This document shows positions 33,830-42,351 of a stretch of DNA of 64,000 bases, one piece after another (position 1 is the first letter of the stretch; each line of letters starts with the position of its first letter). The stretch spans positions 1,860,001 through 1,924,000 of the forward strand of contig OZ243922.1 in NCBI GenBank assembly GCA_965213905.1. Direction: 5' to 3'. The position numbers were made by a program, and so were the translations under genes. The stretch comes from SIRX01 sp965213905. GTDB taxonomy: Bacteria > Actinomycetota > Rubrobacteria > Rubrobacterales > Rubrobacteraceae. The notes beneath the pieces were generated by a model. That model was not told where the DNA came from and ran no database searches. It worked only from the letters and a program-made list of their open reading frames with translations.

Positions 33830-35071
33830 ATGCTGCAAAAAGTAAACCCTGGTAACAAATCGCTTGCCGACTACCGGAGCATCATACGCCGGGACCTCTA
33901 CGACGAAATACAGGATTTCGGCAGCCGGCTCGACGGGGCGCGGGTATTGCACATTAACGCCACGAGTTTCGGCGGGGGCGTGGCGGAAATCCTCTACACG
34001 CTGGTTCCCCTGATGCGGGACGTCGGGTTGCACACGGACTGGGGCGTTATGTTCGGGGCGGAGCCTTTCTTCAACGTAACAAAAGGTTTTCACAACGCGC
34101 TTCAGGGGGCGGAGTACGAGTTGAGCGTCGAGGACCGGGCCATCTACGAAGAGTACAACCGGCAGTCGGCGGCGGCGCTTCAGGAGGAGTGGGACATAAT
34201 CTTCGTCCACGACCCCCAGCCAGCCTTGATGAAACACTTCAGCGACGGATACTCGCCGGACACCCGCTGGATCTGGCGCTGCCACATAGATACCTCGACC
34301 CCGAATCGCCAGGTGTTGGACTACCTGGAGCCCCACATAAGAGACTACGACGCCCAGATCTACACCATGCAAGAGTACACCCCGCCGGATCTCGACCTGC
34401 CAAACCTCGTCCTCATACCGCCGGCCATAGACCCGCTCTCCCCGAAAAACATGGCCTTGCCCTCGGACGATGCCCGGTACATCGTAAACCAGTTCGGCGT
34501 GGACACGGAGCGGCCCTTTATACTCCAGGTCTCCCGCTTCGACCCTTGGAAAGATCCTCTAGGCGTCATAGATGTCTATCGGACGGTCAAGGAAGAGATA
34601 CCGGAGGTTCAGTTGGTGCTCATCGGCTCGATGGCGCACGACGACCCGGAAGGGTGGGACTACTGGTACAACACCGTAAACTACTCTGCGGGAGACCAGG
34701 ACATCTTTCTTTTCTCGAACCTCACGAACGTAGGCGCCATCGAGGTAAACGCCTTCCAGTCCCTGGCGGACGTGGTCATCCAGAAGTCTATTCGCGAGGG
34801 CTTCGGGCTCGTCGTCACCGAGGCGCTCTGGAAGGCCCGCCCCACGGTCGCGAGCCGGGTCGGGGGCATCCCGATGCAGGTCGCCAAGGGCGGTGGGATG
34901 TTAATAGATACGATCCCCGAAGCCGCGGCTGCCTGCACCAAGATTTTGAAAGACGAAGATTTCTCTACCGAGATGGGGCGCCGGGGCAAAGAGCACGTCC
35001 GGGATCACTACCTGACCCCGCGCTTGCTACGCGACGACCTCCAGCTTTTCGCTAAACTACTCGGCGTGTAG
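33830..35071 (+). CDS. treT: trehalose synthase TreT-like glycosyltransferase (GT4)
   Basis: TreT joins NDP-glucose and glucose to give trehalose in one step. The 413-residue GT-B protein has HINATSFGGGVAEIL (sugar-nucleotide glycosyltransferase start with conserved Gly-rich loop), WRCHIDTS, and the GT4 donor motif REGFGLVVTEALWKARP. TreT is found in Rubrobacter and thermophiles. AGAGGAAG precedes the ATG. otsA follows 32 bases later, so two trehalose routes are combined in one operon. Confidence 0.85.
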   Translation: MLQKVNPGNKSLADYRSIIRRDLYDEIQDFGSRLDGARVLHINATSFGGGVAEILYTLVPLMRDVGLHTDWGVMFGAEPFFNVTKGFHNALQGAEYELSVEDRAIYEEYNRQSAAALQEEWDIIFVHDPQPALMKHFSDGYSPDTRWIWRCHIDTSTPNRQVLDYLEPHIRDYDAQIYTMQEYTPPDLDLPNLVLIPPAIDPLSPKNMALPSDDARYIVNQFGVDTERPFILQVSRFDPWKDPLGVIDVYRTVKEEIPEVQLVLIGSMAHDDPEGWDYWYNTVNYSAGDQDIFLFSNLTNVGAIEVNAFQSLADVVIQKSIREGFGLVVTEALWKARPTVASRVGGIPMQVAKGGGMLIDTIPEAAAACTKILKDEDFSTEMGRRGKEHVRDHYLTPRLLRDDLQLFAKLLGV

Positions 35072-35103
35072 AGTAAGATCTAGCGCGAACCAGGGGAGGA
35101 AAA

Positions 35104-36561
35104 TTGACGCCGAGCACCGACGGACAGTTCGTAATCGTTTCGAACAGGGGGCCGCTAACTTTTTCGCGCACGGAATCCGACGGGCGCGACTACTCTCGCG
35201 GGGCGGGTGGGCTCGTGACCGCGCTGAACGCCGTCAGCCGGCAGCAGAAAGAGGCCGTCTGGATTGCCTCGGCGATGAGCGAGGAAGACATCCGGGTCTC
35301 CAGGGAACCGGCGCCGTACGAGGTTGAAGACCTGCAGGTAACCTTCGTCGAGCACGAGGCCGAAGCCTACGAGCTGATGTACAACCAGATAGCCAACCCT
35401 TTACTCTGGTTCGTCCAGCACGGCCTCTACGACCTCCCTTACTCGCCGCGCTTCGGGAACGACACGCGGAGGGCCTGGGAAGAAGGGTACGTCGCCGTAA
35501 ACAAAAACTTCGCCGAGACTACAGCCGACACCGTAGAAGGCATAGACTCGCCCGTTGTCCTGCTGCACGACTACCAGCTCTACATGGTCCCCGGCTTTCT
35601 GCGCGAGAGCATCGGGGAAGACGCTTTTATTTCCCTCTTCGTTCACATCCCCTGGCCGGAGCCGGACTACTGGCGGGTCCTGCCGGAATACATAAGAACC
35701 GGGGTGCTCGAAAGCCTCCTGGAATGCAACATGGTCGCCTTCCACACGCGCCGTTACGCCCGCAACTTCGTGGAGACCGCGATGGCCTTTCTGGGGGCCG
35801 AAGGAGACCCCGACAAAGGGACAATATACCGCGAAGGACGCGAAACGTGGGCTCGGGCGTACCCGATCTCCATAGACCCGTCCGAATTCGAGGAGCTGGC
35901 CCAGAGCGACGCGGTGCTCGAAGAGGAACCGTGGGTCCAAAACCTGCCCGGCCGGCTCCTCGCGCGCGTGGACCGCATGGACCTCTCCAAGAACGTCGTC
36001 AGGGGATTCGAAGCATACGGCCGCATGTTCGAACGACACCCCGAAATGAAAGGACAGGCGACTTTTCTCGCCTGCGTTCAGCCCTCTCGCCAAGACGTAC
36101 CGGAGTACGCCGAGTACGCCGAGGTAGTCAAAAATACCGTAGAAGAGATCAACACCCGCCACGGCTCGGAATCCTGGACGCCGATAGAGCTTTCGATGGA
36201 GGACAACTTCCCCCGCTCGGTCGCCACCTATAAAAATTACGACGCTTTGCTGGTTAACGCCGTCCGCGACGGCATGAACCTCGTTGCCAAAGAAGCCGCC
36301 GTTATCAACGAGAAAGACGGGGTACTCGTGCTCTCGGAGAACGCGGGGGCTTACGAAGAGCTCGGTGAATACGCCCTCACCGTCAACCCGTTCGACCTCG
36401 ACGAGCAGGCCGACGCCATCTACGAAGCCCTCACGATGCCCCCGGAAGAACGCGACAAGAGGGCCGCGGCGCTACGAGACGCCGTCACCTCCAACACAAT
36501 AAACCACTGGGTCAAGGCCCAGATTCGAGATATATCCGAATATCGGGGACTTTTCGGGTAA
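35104..36561 (+). CDS. otsA: trehalose-6-phosphate synthase OtsA (GT20)
   Basis: OtsA makes trehalose-6-phosphate from a nucleotide sugar and glucose-6-phosphate. The 485-residue protein begins with FVIVSNRGPLTF, has the GT20 phosphate loop (RGAGGLVTAL), LLHDYQLYMVPGFL, HIPWPEPD, the AYPISIDP segment, and the donor motif DGMNLVAKE. It is complete. The matching phosphatase gene otsB is not in the window. A related GT20 enzyme making glucosylglycerol-phosphate cannot be excluded. Confidence 0.86.
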   Translation: MTPSTDGQFVIVSNRGPLTFSRTESDGRDYSRGAGGLVTALNAVSRQQKEAVWIASAMSEEDIRVSREPAPYEVEDLQVTFVEHEAEAYELMYNQIANPLLWFVQHGLYDLPYSPRFGNDTRRAWEEGYVAVNKNFAETTADTVEGIDSPVVLLHDYQLYMVPGFLRESIGEDAFISLFVHIPWPEPDYWRVLPEYIRTGVLESLLECNMVAFHTRRYARNFVETAMAFLGAEGDPDKGTIYREGRETWARAYPISIDPSEFEELAQSDAVLEEEPWVQNLPGRLLARVDRMDLSKNVVRGFEAYGRMFERHPEMKGQATFLACVQPSRQDVPEYAEYAEVVKNTVEEINTRHGSESWTPIELSMEDNFPRSVATYKNYDALLVNAVRDGMNLVAKEAAVINEKDGVLVLSENAGAYEELGEYALTVNPFDLDEQADAIYEALTMPPEERDKRAAALRDAVTSNTINHWVKAQIRDISEYRGLFG

Positions 36562-36585
36562 AAACGGAGGAAAAAAGAGCAAAGA

Positions 36586-36611
36586 AAAGGGCGGCGAAAA
36601 CGCCGCCCTTT
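36586..36611. terminator. bidirectional terminator between otsA and the rhodopsin gene
   Basis: AAAGGGCGGCG and CGCCGCCCTTT form a perfect 11-bp stem with an AAAA loop. The A/T ends allow use from either strand, and the flanking genes converge on it. Confidence 0.85.
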
Positions 36612-36636
36612 CGTGTAGCTAAGTTTCCGTGAAGCT

Positions 36637-37380
36637 TTAGGCCCGGGCGCCCTGCTCCCGAATCCTTCTTACGCCGCCCAGCAAAACGATGCCGAAGCCG
36701 ACTTTGGCGAGGATGTCCAGTACCGCGTAGAGGAACACCTCGAATCCTATGGAGATCGCACCTATTCCCTCTGTACCAACGAGGAAGACTATCGGGTAGG
36801 CGAACCACAGAACGGTGAGTGCTACCGCGAGCGGATAGAACAAGCTTGCCTCGGGCGATACCCCACTTTGCGCGGCGGTCTGGAGCGGACCCCAGATCAG
36901 CGCGAGCACTGCCAGGAAGAAGATGCAGCTCAGAACGAACCAGAACCACTTAAAGCCGCCGGCCCAGGCCCCGGAAAGTACACCGGTCAGGATCATCGCC
37001 ACGTCTGCCACGATGAGGCCTATAACGACCTGCGGGTTACGGCCTATGCTACCCAGTGCGACCCAGGCAAGCCCTAAGAGCAGCAGCGGGGTGGTGAGCG
37101 TCCAGTCTATATAACGGGCGAAGTAGAAGATCCGGGCTTCGCCGTCCGGCTCCGTGATGATCGAGGCCCCGCTTCCGGTAGCCATTACTATGTACATCAT
37201 AGATGCCCAGAGCGTGATAACCGCGCTGGTTACGTAGTGGTGGTAGTTGACCGCTTGCCCGGTGGTCGCCCAGTACAAGAAAAACACGGTGCCGAGCAGC
37301 ATTCCCCCTGTGGTGAACCACAGAAAGAAGCTCGACGTCGCTGTCTGCAACTCGCCTAGCTGCAATAAAGCCGTTTGCAT
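36637..37380 (-). CDS. microbial rhodopsin, light-driven proton-pump type
   Basis: The 247-residue seven-helix protein has the retinal Lys226 in LDILAKVGFG with counter-ion Asp222, and the helix C motif RYIDWTLTTPLLLLG. The primary acceptor Asp92 and Thr96 match Asp85 and Thr89 of bacteriorhodopsin, but the cytoplasmic proton-donor place (Asp96) is Gly103, a D-T-G triad. It could pump protons outward with slow reprotonation, or be a sensor. A good ribosome site (GGGAGG) precedes the ATG. No retinal-forming dioxygenase gene is in the window. Confidence 0.92.
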   Translation of the reverse strand: MQTALLQLGELQTATSSFFLWFTTGGMLLGTVFFLYWATTGQAVNYHHYVTSAVITLWASMMYIVMATGSGASIITEPDGEARIFYFARYIDWTLTTPLLLLGLAWVALGSIGRNPQVVIGLIVADVAMILTGVLSGAWAGGFKWFWFVLSCIFFLAVLALIWGPLQTAAQSGVSPEASLFYPLAVALTVLWFAYPIVFLVGTEGIGAISIGFEVFLYAVLDILAKVGFGIVLLGGVRRIREQGARA

Positions 37381-37478
37381 ATCTTTACCTGCCTCCCTTT
37401 CCTCTAGCTTTTTGCCTTACCTTTAACACTTACTTTCTACAGATTTTTGGAGAAAGTTTAAGTGAACGCGACTACCTT

Positions 37479-37673
37479 CTATTGTCGCCTTCCCTGGGCG
37501 CGCGCCTTGAGGTCCTCCAGATCTACTTCGCCGTCCAGGAACTTGCCGATAAAATACCCGATGACCCCGATCAGTATGGCGAGCGCCGTGGCGCCCCAGC
37601 CTACGAAAGCCACCAAGAACACCAGGACAACGCCGATTATCGCGCCCCATTGCTTGTTAGTCCAACTAGCCAA
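37479..37673 (-). CDS. small DUF2273-like membrane protein
   Basis: The 64-residue protein has two membrane helices (WGAIIGVVLVFLVAFVGW and LAILIGVIGYFIGKFL) and ends in an acidic-basic tail (LEDLKARAQGRRQ). That form is usual for DUF2273 proteins encoded with AmaP and Asp23. It is the last gene of the minus-strand Asp23/AmaP cluster. Confidence 0.75.
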   Translation of the reverse strand: MASWTNKQWGAIIGVVLVFLVAFVGWGATALAILIGVIGYFIGKFLDGEVDLEDLKARAQGRRQ

Positions 37674-37685
37674 TTTTCCTCCTCT

Positions 37686-38246
37686 CTAGGATTTAGTTCC
37701 CTGTACCGTGACTTCGACGTTCTTGTAGGGGACGCTGTAGAGGTCCAATGCCTCCTTGACGTTCCCGTTGGCGCGGGCCGAGATCTCCGTGAAGTTCCCC
37801 ATCTCGGGAACTTGTATCCCACAGTACACGTTGTAGGGACGCCCGTCGGACTCCAGGGTGATTCTGGAGGGTTCTGCGCCGGCTTCCTCGACCGCGCCCC
37901 TCACGAGGCTTTGTACCGCCGTGGTCTTGATCACGGTCTCCTGGCTGGGGTTGTCCTCTACGATGGTATCTCTCGCCAACCTGCGCCCGTAAGGAATTTC
38001 ACGGAGCAGGAGGGCCAGCGCCACGATAGCCACCAGGGCGCTTATGAGGGCCGCTATGATGAGCGCTGTTTGACTGAGGCCCGATACGGACAGGTTGCCC
38101 AACGCGCTCAGCCCGTTCTGGTAGTTGGTGTACTGGTCTATCAGGCCCGCCGATAAGACGCCGAAAGCGACCAGCAGCATCACCGCCGGTATCAGGATCA
38201 GCAAGATGGCTATGACGAGCATTATGAAGCGGTTGAAAGCGTTCAA
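37686..38246 (-). CDS. amaP: alkaline shock response membrane anchor AmaP
   Basis: The 186-residue protein has two N-terminal membrane helices (about 6-30 and 61-83) followed by a cytoplasmic domain with an Asp23-like pattern (IVEDNPSQETVIKTTAVQSL at the start). AmaP anchors Asp23 at the membrane in Firmicutes. It overlaps the next upstream gene by four bases. Confidence 0.78.
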   Translation of the reverse strand: MNAFNRFIMLVIAILLILIPAVMLLVAFGVLSAGLIDQYTNYQNGLSALGNLSVSGLSQTALIIAALISALVAIVALALLLREIPYGRRLARDTIVEDNPSQETVIKTTAVQSLVRGAVEEAGAEPSRITLESDGRPYNVYCGIQVPEMGNFTEISARANGNVKEALDLYSVPYKNVEVTVQGTKS

Positions 38247-38824
38247 TTTACCCTCTTTTCGCCCGCGCTCCGGGGGTCGGCTTCAGAGAGCTTGACCTTC
38301 ATCTGGCTTACGGGTATACCGACCTTGTCGAGATGGCCGCTGATCTGGTCTTTTATGCTCGAGTTGGCACCGCCGGTGTCTTCGCCCCGCCGGATCTTGC
38401 TCTTGAGGTTGATCTTTGCCCCGGGGCTCCTGCGGGCTTTGACCTTGGCGGAGGAACCCAGCGTTTCCGAAGCCCGGTCCGCGGCGGTGAGTACCTGGTC
38501 TTTAACGGATTTCCGGGTGGCGTAAGTCTCCTTTTGGAGCTTGACCTTTTTGGGTGACGAGGGCTTCAACTCTAGTATGAGAAGAATTAAACCTAGCAAA
38601 ACGAGGCCGATCAGTATAAGGAGCGTCAAGGTGGTCGGGTTCCCGTTCTCAACATCCCTCACCACCCCCTGAAGGTTGGAGTAGATCTGCTGTAGCCCTA
38701 GCGTCTGGGGAAGTTGAGACAGGCTATAACCAAAGAGTCCGAGGCTGTAGACCACCCCGAAAACCCCGAGGATGAACAAGCCGATGAGCAACAACGCCAC
38801 TATTATCCTGTTGAAAATCCTCAC
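38243..38824 (-). CDS. second AmaP-like membrane protein
   Basis: The 193-residue protein again starts with two membrane helices (about 5-27 and 66-86). Its cytoplasmic half is very basic with repeated KSK/KIN-type stretches (RRSPGAKINLKSKIRRGEDT). It overlaps both neighbours by four bases, so the cluster is tightly coupled. It is more divergent than the AmaP at 37686-38246. Confidence 0.65.
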   Translation of the reverse strand: MRIFNRIIVALLLIGLFILGVFGVVYSLGLFGYSLSQLPQTLGLQQIYSNLQGVVRDVENGNPTTLTLLILIGLVLLGLILLILELKPSSPKKVKLQKETYATRKSVKDQVLTAADRASETLGSSAKVKARRSPGAKINLKSKIRRGEDTGGANSSIKDQISGHLDKVGIPVSQMKVKLSEADPRSAGEKRVN

Positions 38825-39114
38825 TCCTGGACCACCTCAAGGTCTTCGACCACTACAGCGGTCTCGCGCCCTTCTACCTCTGGCGCCACGTTTTCTTTCA
38901 CGCTCTCGGCGATTTCCGGGATGGGCTTCGACGTCCGGTACTCGGCTATGATGTGTACCTCGACCTTATTGTCGGTGACTACCACCCCGCTTACCGCTTC
39001 ACCGACCCCGTAGGTTGCAGCCTCGACAAAGAGGCCGCTACCCAGGCCGTGTACTCCATCTGTGGCTAGGGCCGCGTCGGATGCGGCCCTAGCTAGCTGT
39101 AGATCGTCAGCCAA
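38821..39114 (-). CDS. short Asp23/Gls24-family protein
   Basis: The 97-residue protein has the Asp23 core pattern (VTDNKVEVHIIAEYRTSKPIPEIAESVKENV) without the long glycine-rich extensions of its neighbour. Asp23 proteins form soluble membrane-associated networks responding to envelope stress. Confidence 0.75.
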   Translation of the reverse strand: MADDLQLARAASDAALATDGVHGLGSGLFVEAATYGVGEAVSGVVVTDNKVEVHIIAEYRTSKPIPEIAESVKENVAPEVEGRETAVVVEDLEVVQE

Positions 39115-39128
39115 TACCCCTACCTAAC

Positions 39129-39593
39129 CTACTCGCCCTCTATCTGCTGCTGGCTTTGCTCCTGATCCGGGAAGAAGATGTTACTTACCGTTATGTTCAC
39201 CTCGGTAACGCTGAGGCCGACCAGGTTTTCTACCCGGTTGACGATGTTGCGCCGCACGGCCTCCGAGAGCTGGGGTATTGACTTGCCGTACTCGGTGGTC
39301 ATCGAGAGGTCCACGGCCGCCTCTTCCTCGCCGACCTCGACGGTCACGCCGCGGGTCTGGCCGCCGCCGCTGCCGCCGGTGAGGCTGCTCATAATGCTGC
39401 CGGCCGCCTGCGAGCCGCCGCCGCCCATCCGGATACCCTCAACTTCCTGGGCCGCTATGCCGGCGACCTTGGCGACTACGCCGTCCATGATGCTGGTCTG
39501 GCCCCGGTCGGTCTTGAGCGGGCTGTCTCCGCCACCTTGCTGGCCGCCCTGCTGGCCCCTCTTGCCTTTCTGCTGTCCTCCCTGTTCACTCAT
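39129..39593 (-). CDS. Asp23/Gls24-family envelope stress protein
   Basis: The 154-residue protein begins with a Gly/Gln/Lys-rich low-complexity stretch (residues 3-24), then the Asp23 domain: IMDGVVAKVAGIAAQEVEGI and VDLSMTTEYGKSIPQLSEAV, closing with VTEVNITVSNIFF. The family's strongest match in this cluster. AAAGGAGC lies before the ATG. Confidence 0.88.
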   Translation of the reverse strand: MSEQGGQQKGKRGQQGGQQGGGDSPLKTDRGQTSIMDGVVAKVAGIAAQEVEGIRMGGGGSQAAGSIMSSLTGGSGGGQTRGVTVEVGEEEAAVDLSMTTEYGKSIPQLSEAVRRNIVNRVENLVGLSVTEVNITVSNIFFPDQEQSQQQIEGE

Positions 39594-39645
39594 GCTGCTC
39601 CTTTCGTAAAATGGACTTGCCCTTATAGTAGTCGCGTTTCCCTTT

Positions 39646-39903
39646 TTACGCTGCTCGGCGTGTAATTACCCGGTATACAGCCAAAAGTATGATGGCCCCC
39701 AGGGTTGCCACCAGAATCGTCCAAACGAGACCGCCCTGGCTCAGCCCCAGTACGTTTTGCATGATGAAGCCCCCTATAACAGAGCCCGCCATACCTATAA
39801 GTATGGTGACTATACAACCTCCGGGGTCCGGCCCCGGCATTACCCACTTCGCCAGAATGCCCGCGATCAAGCCTATTACTATCCAGGAAATTACGGCTGT
39901 AAT
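39646..39903 (-). CDS. GlsB/YeaQ/YmgE-family small membrane protein with unusual start
   Basis: Members have about 80-90 residues, three membrane helices and the motif AKWVMPGPDPGG, which is present. The conserved N-terminal helix (ISWIVIGLIAG) lies upstream of the first ordinary start codon (TTG 39870). A good ribosome site (GGGGGAGGTGAG) sits 5' of an ATA (39909) and an ATT (39903) in frame, so the gene seems to begin at a rare codon; I used ATT 39903. An alternative is a one-base change making an ordinary start. Confidence 0.75.
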   Translation of the reverse strand: MTAVISWIVIGLIAGILAKWVMPGPDPGGCIVTILIGMAGSVIGGFIMQNVLGLSQGGLVWTILVATLGAIILLAVYRVITRRAA

Positions 39904-40047
39904 ACCTATCTTCTCTCACCTCCCCCTGTTTACGATAATTGCCAAACAGTATCCGCGATACCGGAGGCAAATATATAATAAGTTTCACACACTGCGCCAC
40001 CCATACCCTTCTGAGAAGCTGAATAAACTAGAAACTCCCTCGTTTGG

Positions 40048-41413
40048 TCAGGAGAGCAAGCCTTGCAGCGCGGGCCACACGAAAGCCAGGGCGAACAGTA
40101 TCGCTGCCCCGTAGAGGAGGGGATGAACCTCCCTGGGTTTCCCGCGGGCGACTTTTATCAGCACGTAGGAGATAAACCCGAAGCCTATGCCGTAAGAGAT
40201 GTTGAAAGTAAGCGGTAGCGTCAGAATGGTCAAGAAAGCCGGGATGGCCTCGTCCACCTCGTCCCACGGGATAAACCGGACGGAGGTGATCATCAAGTAG
40301 CCCACCACTACCAAAGCCGGTGCGGTGACGGGGGAGACGAGTAGCTGCTGGCCCTCCTCGGGGCCGGGTATCGGGATAGACCCGCCAAAGACCGAGACCA
40401 ACGGCGCGAACGGCAGCGCCACCAGGAAGAGCAGCCCGACGATCACGCTCGTAAGCCCCGTGCGGCCACCTTCGGCAACCCCGGAACCACTTTCTATATA
40501 GCTGGTCACGGAGCTTGCCCCCATGGCGCCACCACCGGCGGCGGCCAACGAATCAACCAGCAATATCCGCTTGGTCTGCGGCGGCTTACCTTCCTCGTCG
40601 AGGAGTTTGCCCTCTTGGCCGACGGCTATTATCGTGCCCATCGAGTCGAAGAAATCCGTCATGAAGAGCGCGAAGATCACGGGCACGAGGGAGAGCTGGA
40701 ATACCTGCGGCACCGCCAGCACCCCGCCGCCGATGGTGGAGGTGTCGAAGCTGAAGTCTAATATCTGCTCCGGCAGTGGAATAACCCCGAATATCATCCC
40801 CAGCGCCCCCGTAAGCACGATGCCGAAGATTATCCCGCCGCACACCGCGCGCGACCAAAGCAACCGTGATCACGAGCCCGGAGACCGCCAGCAAGACCGG
40901 CCCTTGCGTCAGGTCTCCGAGCGCCAGGTAAGTGGTCGGGTCTTGTACCACGATGCCGCCGTTTTTGAGCCCGATAAACGCGATAAAGAGCCCGATACCG
41001 ACCGCGATGGCGAACTTGAGCGACATCGGGATGGCGTTTAGCACCGCCTCGCGCAGGTTAGTCAAAACCAAGACCGTTACCAGCACGCCCTCGACTACCA
41101 CGACCGCCATCGCCTGCTCCCAGGGCAGCCCGATCCCGAGTATCAAGGTGAAAGCCACGATGGCGTTCAAGCCCAACCCCGAAGCCAGCGCAACCGGAAA
41201 GTTCGCGAAAACCCCCATCGCTATGCAAGCCGCCGCCGCGGCCACGCACGTGGCGAAAAATACCCCGGATATAGGAAGCCCCGTCCCCTCGGTCCCGAGT
41301 ATGGCCGGGTTGACGAAGATGATGTAGGCCATCGTCATGAAAGTCGTGAGGCCCGCGACCGCCTCCGTCCGGAAATTGGTGCCCCGCTCCGCAAAACCGA
41401 AAAAGCTGCCCAA
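40048..41413 (-). pseudogene. NCS2-family (AzgA-like) purine permease, frameshifted
   Basis: The first 200 codons from TTG 41413 encode the N-terminal half (FGFAERGTNFRTEAVAGLTTF ... through VITVALVARGV). The remainder, in another frame from about 40862, encodes the C-terminal half (GGIIFGIVLTGALG ... FDSMGTIIAVGQEGKLL). The junction near 40843-40862 should read continuously as ARGV-GGIIFGI; one base too many breaks it. Both halves are otherwise intact with about 12 helices combined. Either a recent inactivating mutation or a sequencing error. Intact homologues import guanine, hypoxanthine or adenine. Confidence 0.85.
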
Positions 41414-41514
41414 TACCTTGCTCCCCTCTCTGAAAAAGCGGCTTTACGCTATGTGCATAGCTAATATAGCAACAAGAGGGAATCCATTCTAGAGGACCGG
41501 GATCTAGGACAGCC

Positions 41515-42351
41515 TCAGAGTTCGGCGCGTCGGAAGCGGCGCAGGGCCAGAAAGACGAATAAGACGGTCCAGAGCGCGGTAACGGGAATGGAGATCAGGG
41601 CGTGGAGGGGAATTTCGACTTGCTTTACCAAATTGTACCCGAACTGGAAAAAGAGCCACGGGAAAGCCGCCGTAAGCCAGGGCGCGTAGTTGGCGATCAT
41701 GAACCCGGCAACCATAAAGCCGAAAACGCAACCGGCCAGGGCCCCGCGGCTTTCGAAGACGGTACCGAGCAACAGCGACAGGGAGAGGTAGAAAAGGAGG
41801 CCCAGGGCGAGGATCGCAAACCCGCCCAGAAAAGCCAGCGGTGGCGGGGGAACGGTGGAGACGGCCGTTATGAGGACGTAAAAGATGATCGCCGGCAGTA
41901 GCAGCGTGACCGTAAGCAACCAGCGGAAGTGGACGACGAGTTTGGCGAGGACGAACGCCCGGCGGGAGGCGGGCTTCGAGAGGACCCACGCGGCGGTGCC
42001 GAGCTGTTTCTCACCGATGATCGCACCCTGCGTCTTTGCGACCACGGCGATGACCGAGGCCACCGACCCGAGAACGAAAAACATCAAGGCTCCCGCGTCG
42101 TTCAGGTCCCTGGGAGAGTCTCCCGTTCCACCCTGCACAAAGGCCACGGCCACGGAGATGAGCGCGACTATAAAGACCCAGATCGCGGCGTGTGCCACGA
42201 GCGACAGCCCCCTCGTCCACTCGCTGTTTTCTTTACCGACCAGGTTTCGAAAACCGCTGAGAGATCCCTTTGCCGGCTCCAGGACTTCTTGATCTCCGGG
42301 CTCCAAATCCTGGGACTCTTTGCTGGCGGCTGCCTTAGACTCCACCGTCAC
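41515..42351 (-). CDS. ABC-2-type exporter membrane subunit
   Basis: The 278-residue protein has a cytoplasmic N-terminus of about 50 residues and six predicted membrane helices. The segment EKQLGTAAWVLSKPASRRAFVLAKL is the ABC-2 permease pattern in which an EK-x-x-GT loop follows helix 2. It overlaps its ATPase partner by 17 bases. The exported substrate cannot be named. Confidence 0.83.
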   Translation of the reverse strand: MTVESKAAASKESQDLEPGDQEVLEPAKGSLSGFRNLVGKENSEWTRGLSLVAHAAIWVFIVALISVAVAFVQGGTGDSPRDLNDAGALMFFVLGSVASVIAVVAKTQGAIIGEKQLGTAAWVLSKPASRRAFVLAKLVVHFRWLLTVTLLLPAIIFYVLITAVSTVPPPPLAFLGGFAILALGLLFYLSLSLLLGTVFESRGALAGCVFGFMVAGFMIANYAPWLTAAFPWLFFQFGYNLVKQVEIPLHALISIPVTALWTVLFVFLALRRFRRAEL

